Counted from the stretch's first letter, positions 1-9,111 are shown. The stretch: 64,000 nt of DNA from Lysinibacillus sp. SGAir0095 (GCF_005491425.1 NZ_CP028083.1:2008001-2072000); one strand, 5' to 3'. Translations and numbers: made by a program. The notes: generated by a model not told the origin, from the sequence alone.

Positions 1-202
1 ACGCCTAGGTGATTTATTTGCAGAGAACCACGGTTTAAAGATTGAAAATGAAAAAGAATTCCGTCATACCGTGACAAATAACTTACCTCCGCAACCGAAC
101 GCATATGAAAAAATTCGACAAGTAAATATGGGGAAAATCAAACCTGATAATGATGAACAAACGGAGATGGAAATCGGTCCAAACCGTTGTGCAGTACGAT
201 AA
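1..202 (+). CDS. MBL-fold metallo-hydrolase, C-terminal end (partial)
   Basis: Only the last 66 codons are inside the window, read in the phase that starts at base 2 and ends with TAA at 200-202. The tail contains [17 protein letters not shown] and ends GPNRCAVR, which I recognise as the C-terminus of Bacillus MBL-fold hydrolases of the YrkH/persulfide-dioxygenase type. The metal-binding HxHxDH region lies upstream of the window and cannot be checked. It is followed by a TusA-like protein and a TauE-like permease, the same order as yrkH-yrkI-yrkJ in B. subtilis. That supports a role in handling persulfide or thiosulfate sulfur. Function is inferred from the tail and the neighbours. Confidence 0.7.
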   Translation, partial: RLGDLFAENHGLKIENEKEFRHTVTNNLPPQPNAYEKIRQVNMGKIKPDNDEQTEMEIGPNRCAVR

Positions 203-273
203 AGGAAAAAAAAGGTAGATTTCGATTTAGAGGATTTGTATTCAAAAACTATTATGAAAAGGAGATTATTCAA

Positions 274-501
274 ATGGAATCAACCAAAATTTTAGATGTA
301 AAAGGAATGTCTTGTCCGATGCCAATCGTACGTACAAAAAAAGAGATGGATACTTTGAGTTCAGGAGATATCTTAGAAGTACATGTGACTGACAAAGGTG
401 CGAAAGCAGATATGCCTGCTTGGGCACATGCAGCAGGACATTCAATTATAGAACAAATAGAAACTATAGATGTAATAAAGTTCTTTATTAAAAAAACGTA
501 A
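274..501 (+). CDS. TusA/YrkI-family sulfur carrier protein
   Basis: A 75-residue protein whose N-terminal part carries the TusA signature: beta strand, then GMSCPMPIVRTKK. The Cys of the CPMP motif is residue 15, the sulfur-accepting residue in this family. These proteins carry persulfide sulfur between enzymes in the cytoplasm. The ATG at 274 is chosen because AAAGGAG lies just upstream at 258-264; an in-frame ATG at 187 would add 29 residues without family similarity and would overlap the previous gene. The gene starts 72 bases after the MBL hydrolase and is followed 66 bases later by a TauE-type permease. The size (75 aa) matches B. subtilis YrkI. Confidence 0.88.
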   Translation: MESTKILDVKGMSCPMPIVRTKKEMDTLSSGDILEVHVTDKGAKADMPAWAHAAGHSIIEQIETIDVIKFFIKKT

Positions 502-567
502 AAGAAAATAAGTTTTTTTCTTCAAGTTTTCTAGTTTGTTTGTAATAAATTGAAAGAAGGAAATGTC

Positions 568-1344
568 ATGGATATCTCTTATGTACTTCTCCTTTTTGGT
601 ATAGGTTTTATCGGTTCTTTTTTATCCGGAATGTTAGGAATCGGTGGGGCAATCGTGAAATACCCTTTGCTCCTTATGGTTCCTCCGCTATTTGGTTTAC
701 AAGGATTAACCGCCCATGAAGTATCAGGTATCAGTGCATTAGATGTATTATTTGTATCTATAGCTGGGGTGATTGGGTTTCGTAAAAGTGGCTATTTAAA
801 CAAATCATTAATTACCACTATGGGTATATCCATAGGAATTGGTACATTCCTTGGGAGTTTTGCTTCTGATTATTTATCTGAAAACCAAATAAATGTAGTT
901 TATGGGCTTTTAGCTTCATTGGCAGCCATAATGATGATACTACCTAAAAAAGAAGCTGCTAATATTTCTCTAGATGAATTTCAGTTCAACAAACCAGTAG
1001 CGGTTGTTTTGGCATTTTTTGTTGGGATTAGTTCGGGGATTGTAGGAGCTGGTGGTGGATTTTTATTAATTCCGATTATGCTTTTAGTACTTCAAATACC
1101 CATACGAATGGCAATCGCATCTAGTTTAGCAATTACATTTATTTCGTCTGTTGCGGGTTCAATTGGAAAAATAATAACAGGGCAAGTGGAATACCTTCCA
1201 GCAATAATCATTATTATTGCCGGAATAATCGCAGCTCCAATAGGTGCGAAAGTGAGTGCAAAATTGAATTCGAAGGTTTTAGAAAAGATTCTGGCTGTCT
1301 TAATAATTGGCACTGCTATTAAAATATGGATTGATTTTCTATAA
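568..1344 (+). CDS. TauE/SafE-family sulfite/organosulfur permease (YrkJ-like)
   Basis: A polytopic membrane protein of 258 residues with two related halves, each opening with a glycine-rich motif (GMLGIGGAIVKYPLL and GIVGAGGGFLLIPIML). This tandem pattern defines the TauE/SafE (DUF81) family of anion exporters for sulfite, sulfoacetate or related sulfur compounds. The ATG at 568 is preceded by GAAAGAAGG at 552-560; an in-frame TTG at 550 has no such site. It follows the MBL hydrolase and TusA genes on the same strand, so it probably exports the sulfur product of that set. A symmetric hairpin follows at 1448-1481. The substrate cannot be read from sequence. Confidence 0.85.
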   Translation: MDISYVLLLFGIGFIGSFLSGMLGIGGAIVKYPLLLMVPPLFGLQGLTAHEVSGISALDVLFVSIAGVIGFRKSGYLNKSLITTMGISIGIGTFLGSFASDYLSENQINVVYGLLASLAAIMMILPKKEAANISLDEFQFNKPVAVVLAFFVGISSGIVGAGGGFLLIPIMLLVLQIPIRMAIASSLAITFISSVAGSIGKIITGQVEYLPAIIIIIAGIIAAPIGAKVSAKLNSKVLEKILAVLIIGTAIKIWIDFL

Positions 1345-1447
1345 TGATAGAAATATCAAATTGTTGGAAAGAAATTAGTAAGTGCCATTATTTAGAGAAA
1401 TAAAAATTAACGGATCTTGATAATATTACTTATATAAAGGCAATTAT

Positions 1448-1481
1448 AAAAGTCGATTTCTAACACGCGAAATCGACTTTT
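1448..1481. terminator. bidirectional intrinsic terminator
   Basis: A 12-bp perfect inverted repeat (AAAAGTCGATTT / AAATCGACTTTT) with a 10-base loop and T-rich flanks on both strands. It sits between the convergent TauE gene and the minus-strand gene ending at 1514, so it can end transcription from both sides. Confidence 0.8.
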
Positions 1482-1513
1482 ATTTTCTAGTTTAAATTTT
1501 CCTGATTCTTATT

Positions 1514-2380
1514 CTATTTACCGTCAGTAACATCAATGGTATGGCCATCAATAATCAAGGTTTTAATATTTTCATTGTTTAAAAGAATTCTCTCTTCATT
1601 TTCATTAATATTGTATTGCCACTTAAACCCTGATTTAGTTGAACTCGTTGAACTAGGTTTTAACTCAAATGTATTATTATCTAGGGTAGTTACCGTTAAT
1701 GATGGTGAATACTTTGGTAGTACATCTTTTTCCCCGTTTAGACGTGTTCCTTCAACGCCTATACCATTTGCCGAAATATTAAACTGTCGAAGTGCTAAGT
1801 TTTCATGCTCTGCCGATAAATTTATACTTGTTTTGATATTCTTTGATGTTTTGCTTTCATCTGCTTCAAAGGAAAGATGGAAGGGACCATCTGCTATCAC
1901 ATTATCTGTGTGTCGATCTACAATACTATCAGCCATGATAGTTATTTTCTCCCCATCTATGTTTTTCGTTGTATCAATATCGAACATAGTAATGAGCTTT
2001 TTATGGTCTTCTGTCATTTGCTGTTCCACCATATAGCTTGCATTCTGTTTCAAATCCAGTTCCAATGTTGGAATTATGATATCCCCAGAAAAAGCTGTTC
2101 CATCTTCCTTCTCAAAAGAGACGATTATGAGCGCAGTCTTGCCTCCAATGATACTTTCTTCTACTTCCATCTCAATGCCTGAGATTACTTTAGACACTTG
2201 ATCGGAATTATGTTTTTCTACTTTACTAGTTTCTTCCTTACCAAAAAACATTGAGATGTAGTCATTACTTTGTGCGCCAACCGTAGTAGCTCCGATAACT
2301 AGCACAGTAGAAGCTGTTAAGAGACTTCTTTTGAGCAATCTTCCTTTCAGATTCTTCTCCTTCAAATTTTCATTTTTCAT
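1514..2380 (-). CDS. membrane-anchored extracytoplasmic protein (DUF4179/DUF5643-like, tentative)
   Basis: A 288-residue protein with a short basic N-terminus (residues 1-19), one hydrophobic segment at about 20-37 (LLTASTVLVIGATTVGAQ) and a long polar, beta-rich remainder with alternating strand-like stretches. The layout is that of a signal-anchored protein whose bulk lies outside the membrane. The pattern of the extracytoplasmic part recalls the DUF4179/DUF5643 domains found in Bacillus anti-sigma-like and envelope proteins, but I cannot confirm the family. GGAGG lies 8 bases before the ATG. It is divergent from the vanZ-response regulator-kinase operon across 280 bases, so it may be a target of that system. 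Function unknown. Confidence 0.6.
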   Translation of the reverse strand: MKNENLKEKNLKGRLLKRSLLTASTVLVIGATTVGAQSNDYISMFFGKEETSKVEKHNSDQVSKVISGIEMEVEESIIGGKTALIIVSFEKEDGTAFSGDIIIPTLELDLKQNASYMVEQQMTEDHKKLITMFDIDTTKNIDGEKITIMADSIVDRHTDNVIADGPFHLSFEADESKTSKNIKTSINLSAEHENLALRQFNISANGIGVEGTRLNGEKDVLPKYSPSLTVTTLDNNTFELKPSSTSSTKSGFKWQYNINENEERILLNNENIKTLIIDGHTIDVTDGK

Positions 2381-2660
2381 TATTATACCTCCATTTAAGT
2401 AGTGGAAGATGTTCTCTTCCTTTTCGACTAAGTTCCAATTTTCCTTAGTTGAATGTCTTTAGCATATAGAGGAGTTCTAAAGATTTGTTAAAGATAGTTT
2501 TAAGGTTCTCTTAATTTATCAAAACTTAATTATTCACTTAGGATATTATGTATTTCTTTCCATATTATTAAGAAAACCTTTATTTCTTCTTTATAAATAA
2601 TTCAGAAATAGCGACTATACTGATACTTGCTTCATAGAAAAATTTTTTGGAGGGATTTAA

Positions 2661-3239
2661 ATGGAAGTTGAAGAATCAATGTCGATTATGCTTACGATAA
2701 AGTCGTGGTATGTATTGGTTCCTGTTGGACTACTAGGTTTGATTTGGTTCATCTTTTGGGCAAAACGTCTAAAACGAAAGATAAATATTGCTCAATTTTT
2801 CGTTCTTATTACCTTTGGGATATATTTGCTTTTTGTAATTCAATTGGTATTTTTTCCCATCGAAGTGAATATTGGACGTTATGCCAACCTAACACCATGG
2901 TATAAAACAATTAACTATATTCCGATTTTAACAATTGATGTCAAGACGTTTCTATTAAATGTCATTATGCTAATTCCTTTTGGTATGTATATCTCATTTT
3001 TAAATAAGGCTGAAATTTCTGTTAAAAGTATCGCCAAACTAGGATTTAGTTTGAGTCTTTCTTTTGAATTCGTACAGCTTCTTATTCGAGTGACATTAGG
3101 AAGTGGAAGAAGTACGGATATTAATGATTTATTCGCGAATACTGCTGGGGCTGTTATTGGTTTCCTCATTATAAGGAAATTGTATAAGGTACAGCTACTT
3201 GGTGGCGTTTTACAGAGACTACGACTCTATCCAAAGTAA
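2661..3239 (+). CDS. VanZ-family membrane protein
   Basis: A 192-residue protein with about four or five membrane segments. It contains the conserved VanZ pattern: NYIPILTIDVKTFLLNVIMLIPFGMY in the middle, then SLSFEFVQLL and GRSTDINDLFANTAGAVIGF near the end. VanZ proteins affect glycopeptide or lipoglycopeptide sensitivity in some Firmicutes, but many are housekeeping membrane proteins of unclear function. GGAGGG precedes the ATG. The stop codon is 11 bases before a response regulator gene whose AAGGAG overlaps the stop, so the three genes 2661-5036 form one operon. No VanH, VanA or VanX is present nearby, so this is not a vancomycin resistance cluster. Confidence 0.85.
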   Translation: MEVEESMSIMLTIKSWYVLVPVGLLGLIWFIFWAKRLKRKINIAQFFVLITFGIYLLFVIQLVFFPIEVNIGRYANLTPWYKTINYIPILTIDVKTFLLNVIMLIPFGMYISFLNKAEISVKSIAKLGFSLSLSFEFVQLLIRVTLGSGRSTDINDLFANTAGAVIGFLIIRKLYKVQLLGGVLQRLRLYPK

Positions 3240-3250
3240 GGAGTTAAAAA

Positions 3251-3934
3251 ATGACAAGAATTCTGATTGTAGATGATGATCCACAAATTGCTGAGTTAAT
3301 TGAGACATATTTGAAAAACGAGGGTTACGAAACCAATAAAGCCTTGGATGGGGTGGAGGCTTTTAAAATCTTGGAGCAAACCACTTTTAATCTCATCATA
3401 TTAGATATTATGATGCCGAATATGGATGGACTTGATTTTTGTAAAAAAGTACGTAAAGTCAGTCAGATACCTATTGTGATGGTTAGTGCTAAAGTGGGGG
3501 ATATGGATAAAGTCATCGGTTTAATGTCGGGTGGCGATGATTATATGATCAAGCCGTTCAATCCACTAGAGTTAATAGCTAGGGTAAAAGCATTGCTTCG
3601 GAGGGCTGATTATAAGCATCATGAAGTGTATAAAGATGCAATTCGTGTTGGGGTACTAGACATAGATAAAAAGAGTCATACAGTAACTTTAGAAGGAAAT
3701 CTGATTAAACTAACTGCACGTGAATTTGACATTTTATATTTACTCGCGAAACATAGCGGACGCGTATTTGGATCTGGAGAAATATTCGAGAGTGTATGGA
3801 ATGAGCCTGCAGAGGGGTCAAATCCAACTGTAATGGTCCATATCAGCAATCTTCGAGATAAGCTGGAAGGAGCTATGCCAGGCGAATCAATCATTCAGAC
3901 CGTCTGGGGAGTGGGATATAAAATTGAAAAATAA
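3251..3934 (+). CDS. OmpR/VanR-family response regulator
   Basis: A 227-residue regulator with an N-terminal receiver domain (acidic DDD at residues 8-10, phospho-acceptor Asp52 in LDIMMPN, Lys in the MIKPF motif) and a C-terminal winged-helix DNA-binding domain ending in QTVWGVGYKIEK. Full length for the family. It overlaps the 5' end of the histidine kinase gene by 11 bases, so the two are translationally coupled. The receiver and output domains look most like the VanR/YcbL branch. The target genes are probably local: the operon itself and the divergent gene at 1514-2380. Confidence 0.92.
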   Translation: MTRILIVDDDPQIAELIETYLKNEGYETNKALDGVEAFKILEQTTFNLIILDIMMPNMDGLDFCKKVRKVSQIPIVMVSAKVGDMDKVIGLMSGGDDYMIKPFNPLELIARVKALLRRADYKHHEVYKDAIRVGVLDIDKKSHTVTLEGNLIKLTAREFDILYLLAKHSGRVFGSGEIFESVWNEPAEGSNPTVMVHISNLRDKLEGAMPGESIIQTVWGVGYKIEK

Positions 3935-5036
3935 TGTTATGAATCTACTTAGGTTTATACCAAAGTGGAAAGTTCTACTATATATACTGGGCTCATTGAT
4001 ACTTTCTGTGGTGACGGGAGCCCTTCTTTTGCCGGCATTAGAGTACTTAGAGGATACTTCCAGATTTTTCGAGAGTTTACTTTACGTATTATCCTATTTT
4101 CCTAAATTTATAATTTTCTTTTTTTACATTACCTCTTCTGGGATCTTCATAGCCATTATTTATCAATATGAGAGAAAAAGATATCTTGCTTTTTACCTAG
4201 AAAGAATCACTGAGCATGTCCATCTGTTAGCAGAAGGAAAACCTATCCCCTTGGAAATGTGTGTTCTTTCAGATTTCCAAGCATATTTGAATGGAATACA
4301 AAAAATCATGGCCAAATCAGATGAGGCCATTGAAGAAGTGAAAAAAGCAGAACAATTAAAAAACGAGCTTGTGACAAATGTTGCACATGATCTTAGGTCA
4401 CCTCTCACTTCAATTATTGGTTATCTAGAACTTATTAATAATGATGGCTATCGTGACGAGGTGGAGCTTCGTTATTATATTCAAATAATTCGCGAGAAAG
4501 TAGCCAACTTGCATATATTAATCAATGATATCTTTGAGTATACGTATATGAATAATCATCATGTCAACATTCAAAAGGACCTGGTAAATCTTGAAGAAAT
4601 GCTGAATCAGCTAGCTGTTCAATCAAGAGTGCAATTAGAAGAAGTGGAGATGGAATTCCGTTTATTTTCTTCTGCTACAAGCCCAGTTGTTGTAGGAGAT
4701 GGAGGAAAATTAGCACGAGTATTCGAAAACCTTATCCAAAATGCCATACGATATGGCAGTGACAGTAAATACCTTGACATGCATCTAAGTGAAACGGATA
4801 AAACGATAGAAATAGAAATCGCCAATTATGGTCAAGTTGCCATTCCACCTTCGGATCTTCCACATATCTTTGAACGATTTTATCGTTTAGAAAAGTCACG
4901 ATCACAATTTACAGGTGGCTCTGGATTAGGGTTAGCCATTACAAAAAGCATCATAGATTTACATTATGGAAAAATTAAAGCTTTTAGTACACCAGGTAGA
5001 ACAGCTTTTACTATAACGCTCTTAAAGAAGTGGTAG
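3924..5036 (+). CDS. VanS-like sensor histidine kinase
   Basis: A 370-residue membrane sensor kinase. Two hydrophobic segments near residues 18-38 and 58-80 flank a very short outside loop of about 20 residues, so the sensor probably detects something in the membrane. It is followed by a linker, the phospho-acceptor helix (NVAHDLRSPLTS, His155) and an ATPase domain with N box (NLIQNAIRYG), F box (IFERFYR) and G box (GGSGLGLAI). The TTG at 3924 is chosen because GGGGAGTGGG lies 8 bases upstream; an ATG at 3939 has no good site. Partner of the regulator at 3251-3934. Confidence 0.9.
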   Translation: MKNNVMNLLRFIPKWKVLLYILGSLILSVVTGALLLPALEYLEDTSRFFESLLYVLSYFPKFIIFFFYITSSGIFIAIIYQYERKRYLAFYLERITEHVHLLAEGKPIPLEMCVLSDFQAYLNGIQKIMAKSDEAIEEVKKAEQLKNELVTNVAHDLRSPLTSIIGYLELINNDGYRDEVELRYYIQIIREKVANLHILINDIFEYTYMNNHHVNIQKDLVNLEEMLNQLAVQSRVQLEEVEMEFRLFSSATSPVVVGDGGKLARVFENLIQNAIRYGSDSKYLDMHLSETDKTIEIEIANYGQVAIPPSDLPHIFERFYRLEKSRSQFTGGSGLGLAITKSIIDLHYGKIKAFSTPGRTAFTITLLKKW

Positions 5037-5362
5037 ATAAGAGTACATGTTACCGTATGATCCTAAACAAAAGATTACTGATTAAAAATGTATCTAGAAT
5101 TGATAGGGAGGATTTAACTTAAGAACGTTTATAAGTAAAAATTAACCTCTTTTTCACTTCTTATTCTAATTGTTTGGTTATCATTTTGTTACATTATCCA
5201 ATAGATATAATCTGAATTTTTAGATAATTACGTGTATTTGTTTATTTATTTTTTTATCTCAAAATGAGATGATATTGTGCTAATCTAGAGATAGATTCTT
5301 AACTTAAATAACATATATATGTAACCTACATTTGATTACATCTAGAATTGGAGATTAGTAAT
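5037..5362. other. non-coding gap upstream of aspartase
   Basis: About 325 AT-rich bases between the kinase and aspartase genes. I see no open reading frame with a ribosome binding site and no convincing terminator. A short palindrome (ATCTCA-AAA-TGAGAT, near 5257-5271) is the only structure noticed. The aspartase promoter must lie here. Confidence 0.5.
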
Positions 5363-6793
5363 ATGAAACTTACAGAACTTCGTATTGAAAAAGATTTTTT
5401 AGGTGAAAAGGAAATACCAAAAGACGCTTATTATGGTGTTCAAACGATGAGGGCAGTTGAAAACTTCCCAATCACAGGATACCGTATTCATCCAGAACTT
5501 ATTAAATCTTTAGGAATCGTGAAAAAAGCTGCTGCTCTAGCAAATATGGAAGTTGGTATGTTAAAGAAAGATATTGGATCATTCATTCTTATCGCGTGTG
5601 ATGAAGTGATTGCTGGAAAATGGAATGACCAATTTATTGTCGATCCGATCCAGGGTGGCGCTGGCACTTCCATCAATATGAATGCGAATGAAGTGATTGC
5701 AAATCGTGCGCTTGAACTGATGGGAGAAGAAAAAGGGAACTATAAAATCATTAGCCCGAATAGCCATATCAATATGTCGCAATCAACAAATGATGCATTT
5801 CCAACTGCAACTCATATTGCCATATTAAGTTTGATGAATCAATTACTTACTTCATCGAACATCATGAAAAATGCCTTTGTTTCAAAAGCGAAAGAATTTG
5901 CTGGTGTTATTAAAATGGGTCGTACTCATCTTCAAGATGCTGTACCTATTTTACTGGGACAAGAATTTGAGGCATATACTAGAGTAATTTCTCGTGACAT
6001 TGATCGTATGTCACTTTCGATTCAACATTTATATGAAGTCAATATGGGGGCAACAGCGGTAGGTACAGGCCTAAATGCAGACCCTTCATATATAGATGCA
6101 GTAGTTCGAAATCTTAGTGAATTAAGTGAGTTGCCATTAAGCAGAGCAGAACATTTAGTTGATGCCACACAAAATACGGATTGTTATACAGAAGTATCTG
6201 CAATGTTAAAAGTTTGTATGATCAATATGTCTAAAATTGCCAATGATTTACGTTTAATGGCTTCTGGCCCTCGAGATGGGTTATTTGAAATCATATTACC
6301 GGCTCGTCAACCAGGCTCTTCAATTATGCCTGGTAAGGTAAATCCGGTAATGGCAGAAGTAGTAAACCAAGTTGCGTTCCAAGTAATGGGGAATGATTTA
6401 ACAATTTCACAGGCATCTGAAGCAGGTCAATTTGAACTAAATGTTATGGAACCAGTATTATTTTACAATTTAATTCAATCCATATCGATCATGAGTAATG
6501 TATTCACTGTATTTACAGAGAAATGTGTACTAGGAATTAAAGCAAATGAAGAACACTTAAGAGAATATGTGGAACAAAGTGTAGGGATTATCACTGCTGT
6601 AAACCCTCATATCGGTTATGAACTGGCTGCACAAATTGCAAAAGAGGCTATAGCAACAGGGGCCTCTGTCCGTGAGCTTTGCATTAAGTCTGGCGCATTA
6701 ACAGCAGAACAATTAGATAAGATATTAGATCCTTATGAAATGACACATCCAGGCATTGCGGGTGGCAGATCTTTAGTAAACAAGATAGTATAA
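5363..6793 (+). CDS. aspA: aspartate ammonia-lyase (aspartase)
   Basis: A 476-residue enzyme of the fumarase/aspartase superfamily, which deaminates L-aspartate to fumarate and ammonia. The family signature GSSIMPGKVNP, containing the catalytic Ser in the flexible loop, is present, as are GRTHLQDA and SQSTNDAFPTATHIA. The N-terminal RIEKDFLGEKEIPKDAYYGVQT is typical of aspartases rather than fumarase C. The ATG at 5363 follows GGAG at 5350-5353 with good spacing; an upstream in-frame ATG at 5348 overlaps this site. It is a single-gene unit followed by a clear terminator at 6818-6870. No asparaginase or aspartate transporter gene is adjacent. Confidence 0.95.
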   Translation: MKLTELRIEKDFLGEKEIPKDAYYGVQTMRAVENFPITGYRIHPELIKSLGIVKKAAALANMEVGMLKKDIGSFILIACDEVIAGKWNDQFIVDPIQGGAGTSINMNANEVIANRALELMGEEKGNYKIISPNSHINMSQSTNDAFPTATHIAILSLMNQLLTSSNIMKNAFVSKAKEFAGVIKMGRTHLQDAVPILLGQEFEAYTRVISRDIDRMSLSIQHLYEVNMGATAVGTGLNADPSYIDAVVRNLSELSELPLSRAEHLVDATQNTDCYTEVSAMLKVCMINMSKIANDLRLMASGPRDGLFEIILPARQPGSSIMPGKVNPVMAEVVNQVAFQVMGNDLTISQASEAGQFELNVMEPVLFYNLIQSISIMSNVFTVFTEKCVLGIKANEEHLREYVEQSVGIITAVNPHIGYELAAQIAKEAIATGASVRELCIKSGALTAEQLDKILDPYEMTHPGIAGGRSLVNKIV

Positions 6794-6817
6794 GATAAAA
6801 GAATTTAAAGGGAATAG

Positions 6818-6870
6818 ACCAGGTTGAGTGCAAGAATGCTTCGAAAGTATGGCAGTCAACCTGGTTTTTT
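6818..6870 (+). terminator. intrinsic terminator of aspA
   Basis: A 10-bp perfect stem (ACCAGGTTGA / TCAACCTGGT) with a 28-base loop followed by a run of T. It lies 24 bases after the aspA stop. Confidence 0.75.
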
Positions 6871-6903
6871 AAAAAAAACGAATTAGTAGATTTTCCACTA
6901 AAC

Positions 6904-6936
6904 TGCGCTTTCCTATCATAAGGAGAGTGCTTTTTT
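6904..6936. repeat. dispersed hairpin repeat, copy 1
   Basis: Hairpin of the form tgcgctttcct-atcat-aaggagagtgc followed by TTTTTT. It matches the copy at 33367-33399 almost exactly in both arms and belongs to the family also found at 54544 and elsewhere. It can act as a terminator. Confidence 0.65.
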
Positions 6937-7137
6937 AAATCGAGTGAAACATTAATAATTATCTCCTATACTATTAGATATAAGTAGACACTGCATGTTG
7001 TATAAAACAAAATTCATTTTACTGACTGATAGATGTTTTGACATTAGGAAAAAAGGGAAATTAGTTTAACAATTTAATTGCATATAGTATAAATAATCCA
7101 AAACGAAAAATTGATAAATAAAAAAGGAGGAAGTGCA

Positions 7138-7920
7138 CTGAAAAAGCTAATACTGACCTTTCTTATCGTGATATTGACAGCTTGTGGAAGTGAAGAGGAA
7201 TCAGTTTTACAAACGCAAAGTAAAGAACAACTAGTAGACAATGTTGAAGTAGAAAGTGGACAGAAGAAAAAACAAGGTTCAGATAATGAAGAAGCTGTTG
7301 AAACAAATACAAATATAACAACTAATAAAGATCAAGTGAGTTTTCAGAGCATTATTCCTAGCGAATGGAACATTACATTGCCTACAAATTTTCCAGTTAC
7401 AAAAGGAAAATATTTAACTGCTATCACTTCTTCACAACAGGATGTAGTAACTTTTGACTTTTATGAAACAGATAGTGAACTACCTATAAACGATTTGAAT
7501 ATAAAAAATAATGGGCAATTTATTGGACATTTAGTAATTACTAAATTTGCAACGGCAGAAGCCGCTAGTGAAGAAATAGATAAATCCATTTTCACTGAGG
7601 GCAAAGCTGTTAATTTAGGGCATGGCATTACGGGGTATCAAGATGGGGGTGCAGGCTCATTATTTACAAGTTGGAATGAAGGACGCTGGGCAATTATTGT
7701 ACGTTCAAGAACAGAAAAATCAGAAGAAGGCTTAGCAACAGCCAAAAAAACAGTAGAGTTTTTGGAAACGAATACGATGCCTGTACCGAAACAAAATGGG
7801 CATCTGCATATTGATGCAGAACATAAAGGAAGCCTAGCAAAATGGCAAAAACAAAACATCGTTTATACGCTAACTGATTTCGGAGATAGAACACTTAATT
7901 GGCTTGTCACTTTTAAATAA
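7138..7920 (+). CDS. hypothetical lipoprotein with apparent CTG start
   Basis: A 260-residue exported protein with a lipoprotein signal: Lys-Lys, hydrophobic core LILTFLIVI, lipobox LTAC with Cys16. An acidic and Gln-rich linker (residues 17-60) precedes a globular domain of about 190 residues. The start is unusual. AAAGGAGG at 7123-7130 lies 7 bases before a CTG, whereas the in-frame TTG at 7111 lies upstream of that site and would add nine residues before the signal peptide. A CTG start therefore fits best. I do not recognise the outer domain. Isolated gene with a hairpin after it at 8066-8106. Confidence 0.72.
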   Translation: MKKLILTFLIVILTACGSEEESVLQTQSKEQLVDNVEVESGQKKKQGSDNEEAVETNTNITTNKDQVSFQSIIPSEWNITLPTNFPVTKGKYLTAITSSQQDVVTFDFYETDSELPINDLNIKNNGQFIGHLVITKFATAEAASEEIDKSIFTEGKAVNLGHGITGYQDGGAGSLFTSWNEGRWAIIVRSRTEKSEEGLATAKKTVEFLETNTMPVPKQNGHLHIDAEHKGSLAKWQKQNIVYTLTDFGDRTLNWLVTFK

Positions 7921-8065
7921 GGAATATAGAAATTTCTCATAACTTATGCGATCCAAAATATAGTTGTTTAAAAATTAACAAAGTGTTAAAAAGGTTAGTT
8001 ATGGCGCAATTTAAAAAAATCGTGTCCTCCTAAAACTTATGTACGCAAGAATTGAGCAATGTAAA

Positions 8066-8106
8066 AAGCCTATTTTCTTAAATCTCTTCTGGAAATAGGC
8101 TTCTTT
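8066..8106 (+). terminator. probable intrinsic terminator
   Basis: Inverted repeat AAGCCTATTT / AAATAGGCTT with a 15-base loop and a short T-rich tail (CTTTA). It lies about 145 bases after the lipoprotein gene. The T tract is modest. Confidence 0.5.
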
Positions 8107-8261
8107 ATATGCAGTCAACAGAGAAATTGAAAATATGGATACTGATTTGATTATAGTAGAATTAAATTTGAGGATTAAGTAAAGATAGTTCTCTAACCTA
8201 GATTGCCGACATAAAATTATCTTAAAGAGCAGATTAAATCTACCAAAAAGAAGGTTATAGT

Positions 8262-9089
8262 ATGAACATTAAAACCATTGATAAATGTACACTTGAAGAT
8301 GTAGTAAGTATTTGGAATGAAGGTTTTTCAAATTATTTCGTACGGGTTCACGATGACCAAAATAGCTTTATTAAGCGTCTTGCTAATGAGGATTTAAATG
8401 CCTCATCTTCCTTTGTTGCTGAAAAAGATAGGGTGCTGCAAGGAATCCTTTTGAATGGCTTTCGTGAAATGAATGGTGAAATTCTCGCGTGGAACGGTGG
8501 GACAGCTGTACATCCCAATGCCAGGAGAAAAGGTGTTGCACAAATGCTCCTACAAAAAAGTATAGAAGAATATAAAGAGCGTAGTGTGCAACGTGCAAGC
8601 CTTGAAGCAATCAAAGAAAATACAGCTGCTATTTCACTTTATAAGGAGCTTGGCTACAAAATAAAGGATGAACTCATTTTCTTTAAAGGTAGTGTTGAAA
8701 TGAAGGCTACTATGAATGTTGAGTTTACACGTCCTGAATTACTTCCTTTTTTAACAATATATAATGAAGACGTCCCGTGGCAATGCCAAGTGAAAAGTAA
8801 CTTATCTGCTCAAGCAGCAGTGTTTTACGATGAATTCAAAAATCCTGTTGGTTATGTGCTGTATCAGCAAACAGATAGTAAGACGAAGCAGACAAAATTT
8901 CTTCAAATTGAACTAACAAATACTGTTAAACAAGATGAGTTTTGTGCCATGCTATCATTTGTTACAGAAGGTGCAAGTTTTACAACGGTCAATACCCCTC
9001 TTTCTTCCCGTGCTGCTAAATTTTTCATCAACATAAACACTGAAGAAATTATTCGTCAGGTATGGATGGAAAAAGTGATTGATTTATAG
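8262..9089 (+). CDS. GNAT-family N-acetyltransferase
   Basis: A 275-residue protein whose first 145 residues carry a GNAT domain: GILLNGFREMNGEILAWNGGTAVHPNARRKGVAQMLL (motif A, acetyl-CoA binding R-x-x-G-V-A) and a YKELGY end. The C-terminal 120 residues form a second domain without a recognisable acetyl-CoA loop, possibly a degenerate second GNAT fold. An acetyl group is probably moved from acetyl-CoA to an amine, but the substrate cannot be inferred. AAGAAGG stands before the ATG. Single gene, followed by a dispersed repeat at 9112. Confidence 0.85.
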   Translation: MNIKTIDKCTLEDVVSIWNEGFSNYFVRVHDDQNSFIKRLANEDLNASSSFVAEKDRVLQGILLNGFREMNGEILAWNGGTAVHPNARRKGVAQMLLQKSIEEYKERSVQRASLEAIKENTAAISLYKELGYKIKDELIFFKGSVEMKATMNVEFTRPELLPFLTIYNEDVPWQCQVKSNLSAQAAVFYDEFKNPVGYVLYQQTDSKTKQTKFLQIELTNTVKQDEFCAMLSFVTEGASFTTVNTPLSSRAAKFFININTEEIIRQVWMEKVIDL

Positions 9090-9111
9090 ATTTCGATTAA
9101 TACTTATAATA

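Noticed and set aside
1092-1313. Minus-strand frame opposite the TauE gene, and similar frames opposite many other genes
   Set aside because: Shadow frames of real coding regions in other phases, without start signals of their own.
2661-5036. Vancomycin resistance cluster
   Set aside because: VanZ and VanR/VanS-like genes are present, but no VanH, VanA/B ligase or VanX is near, so resistance is not supported.
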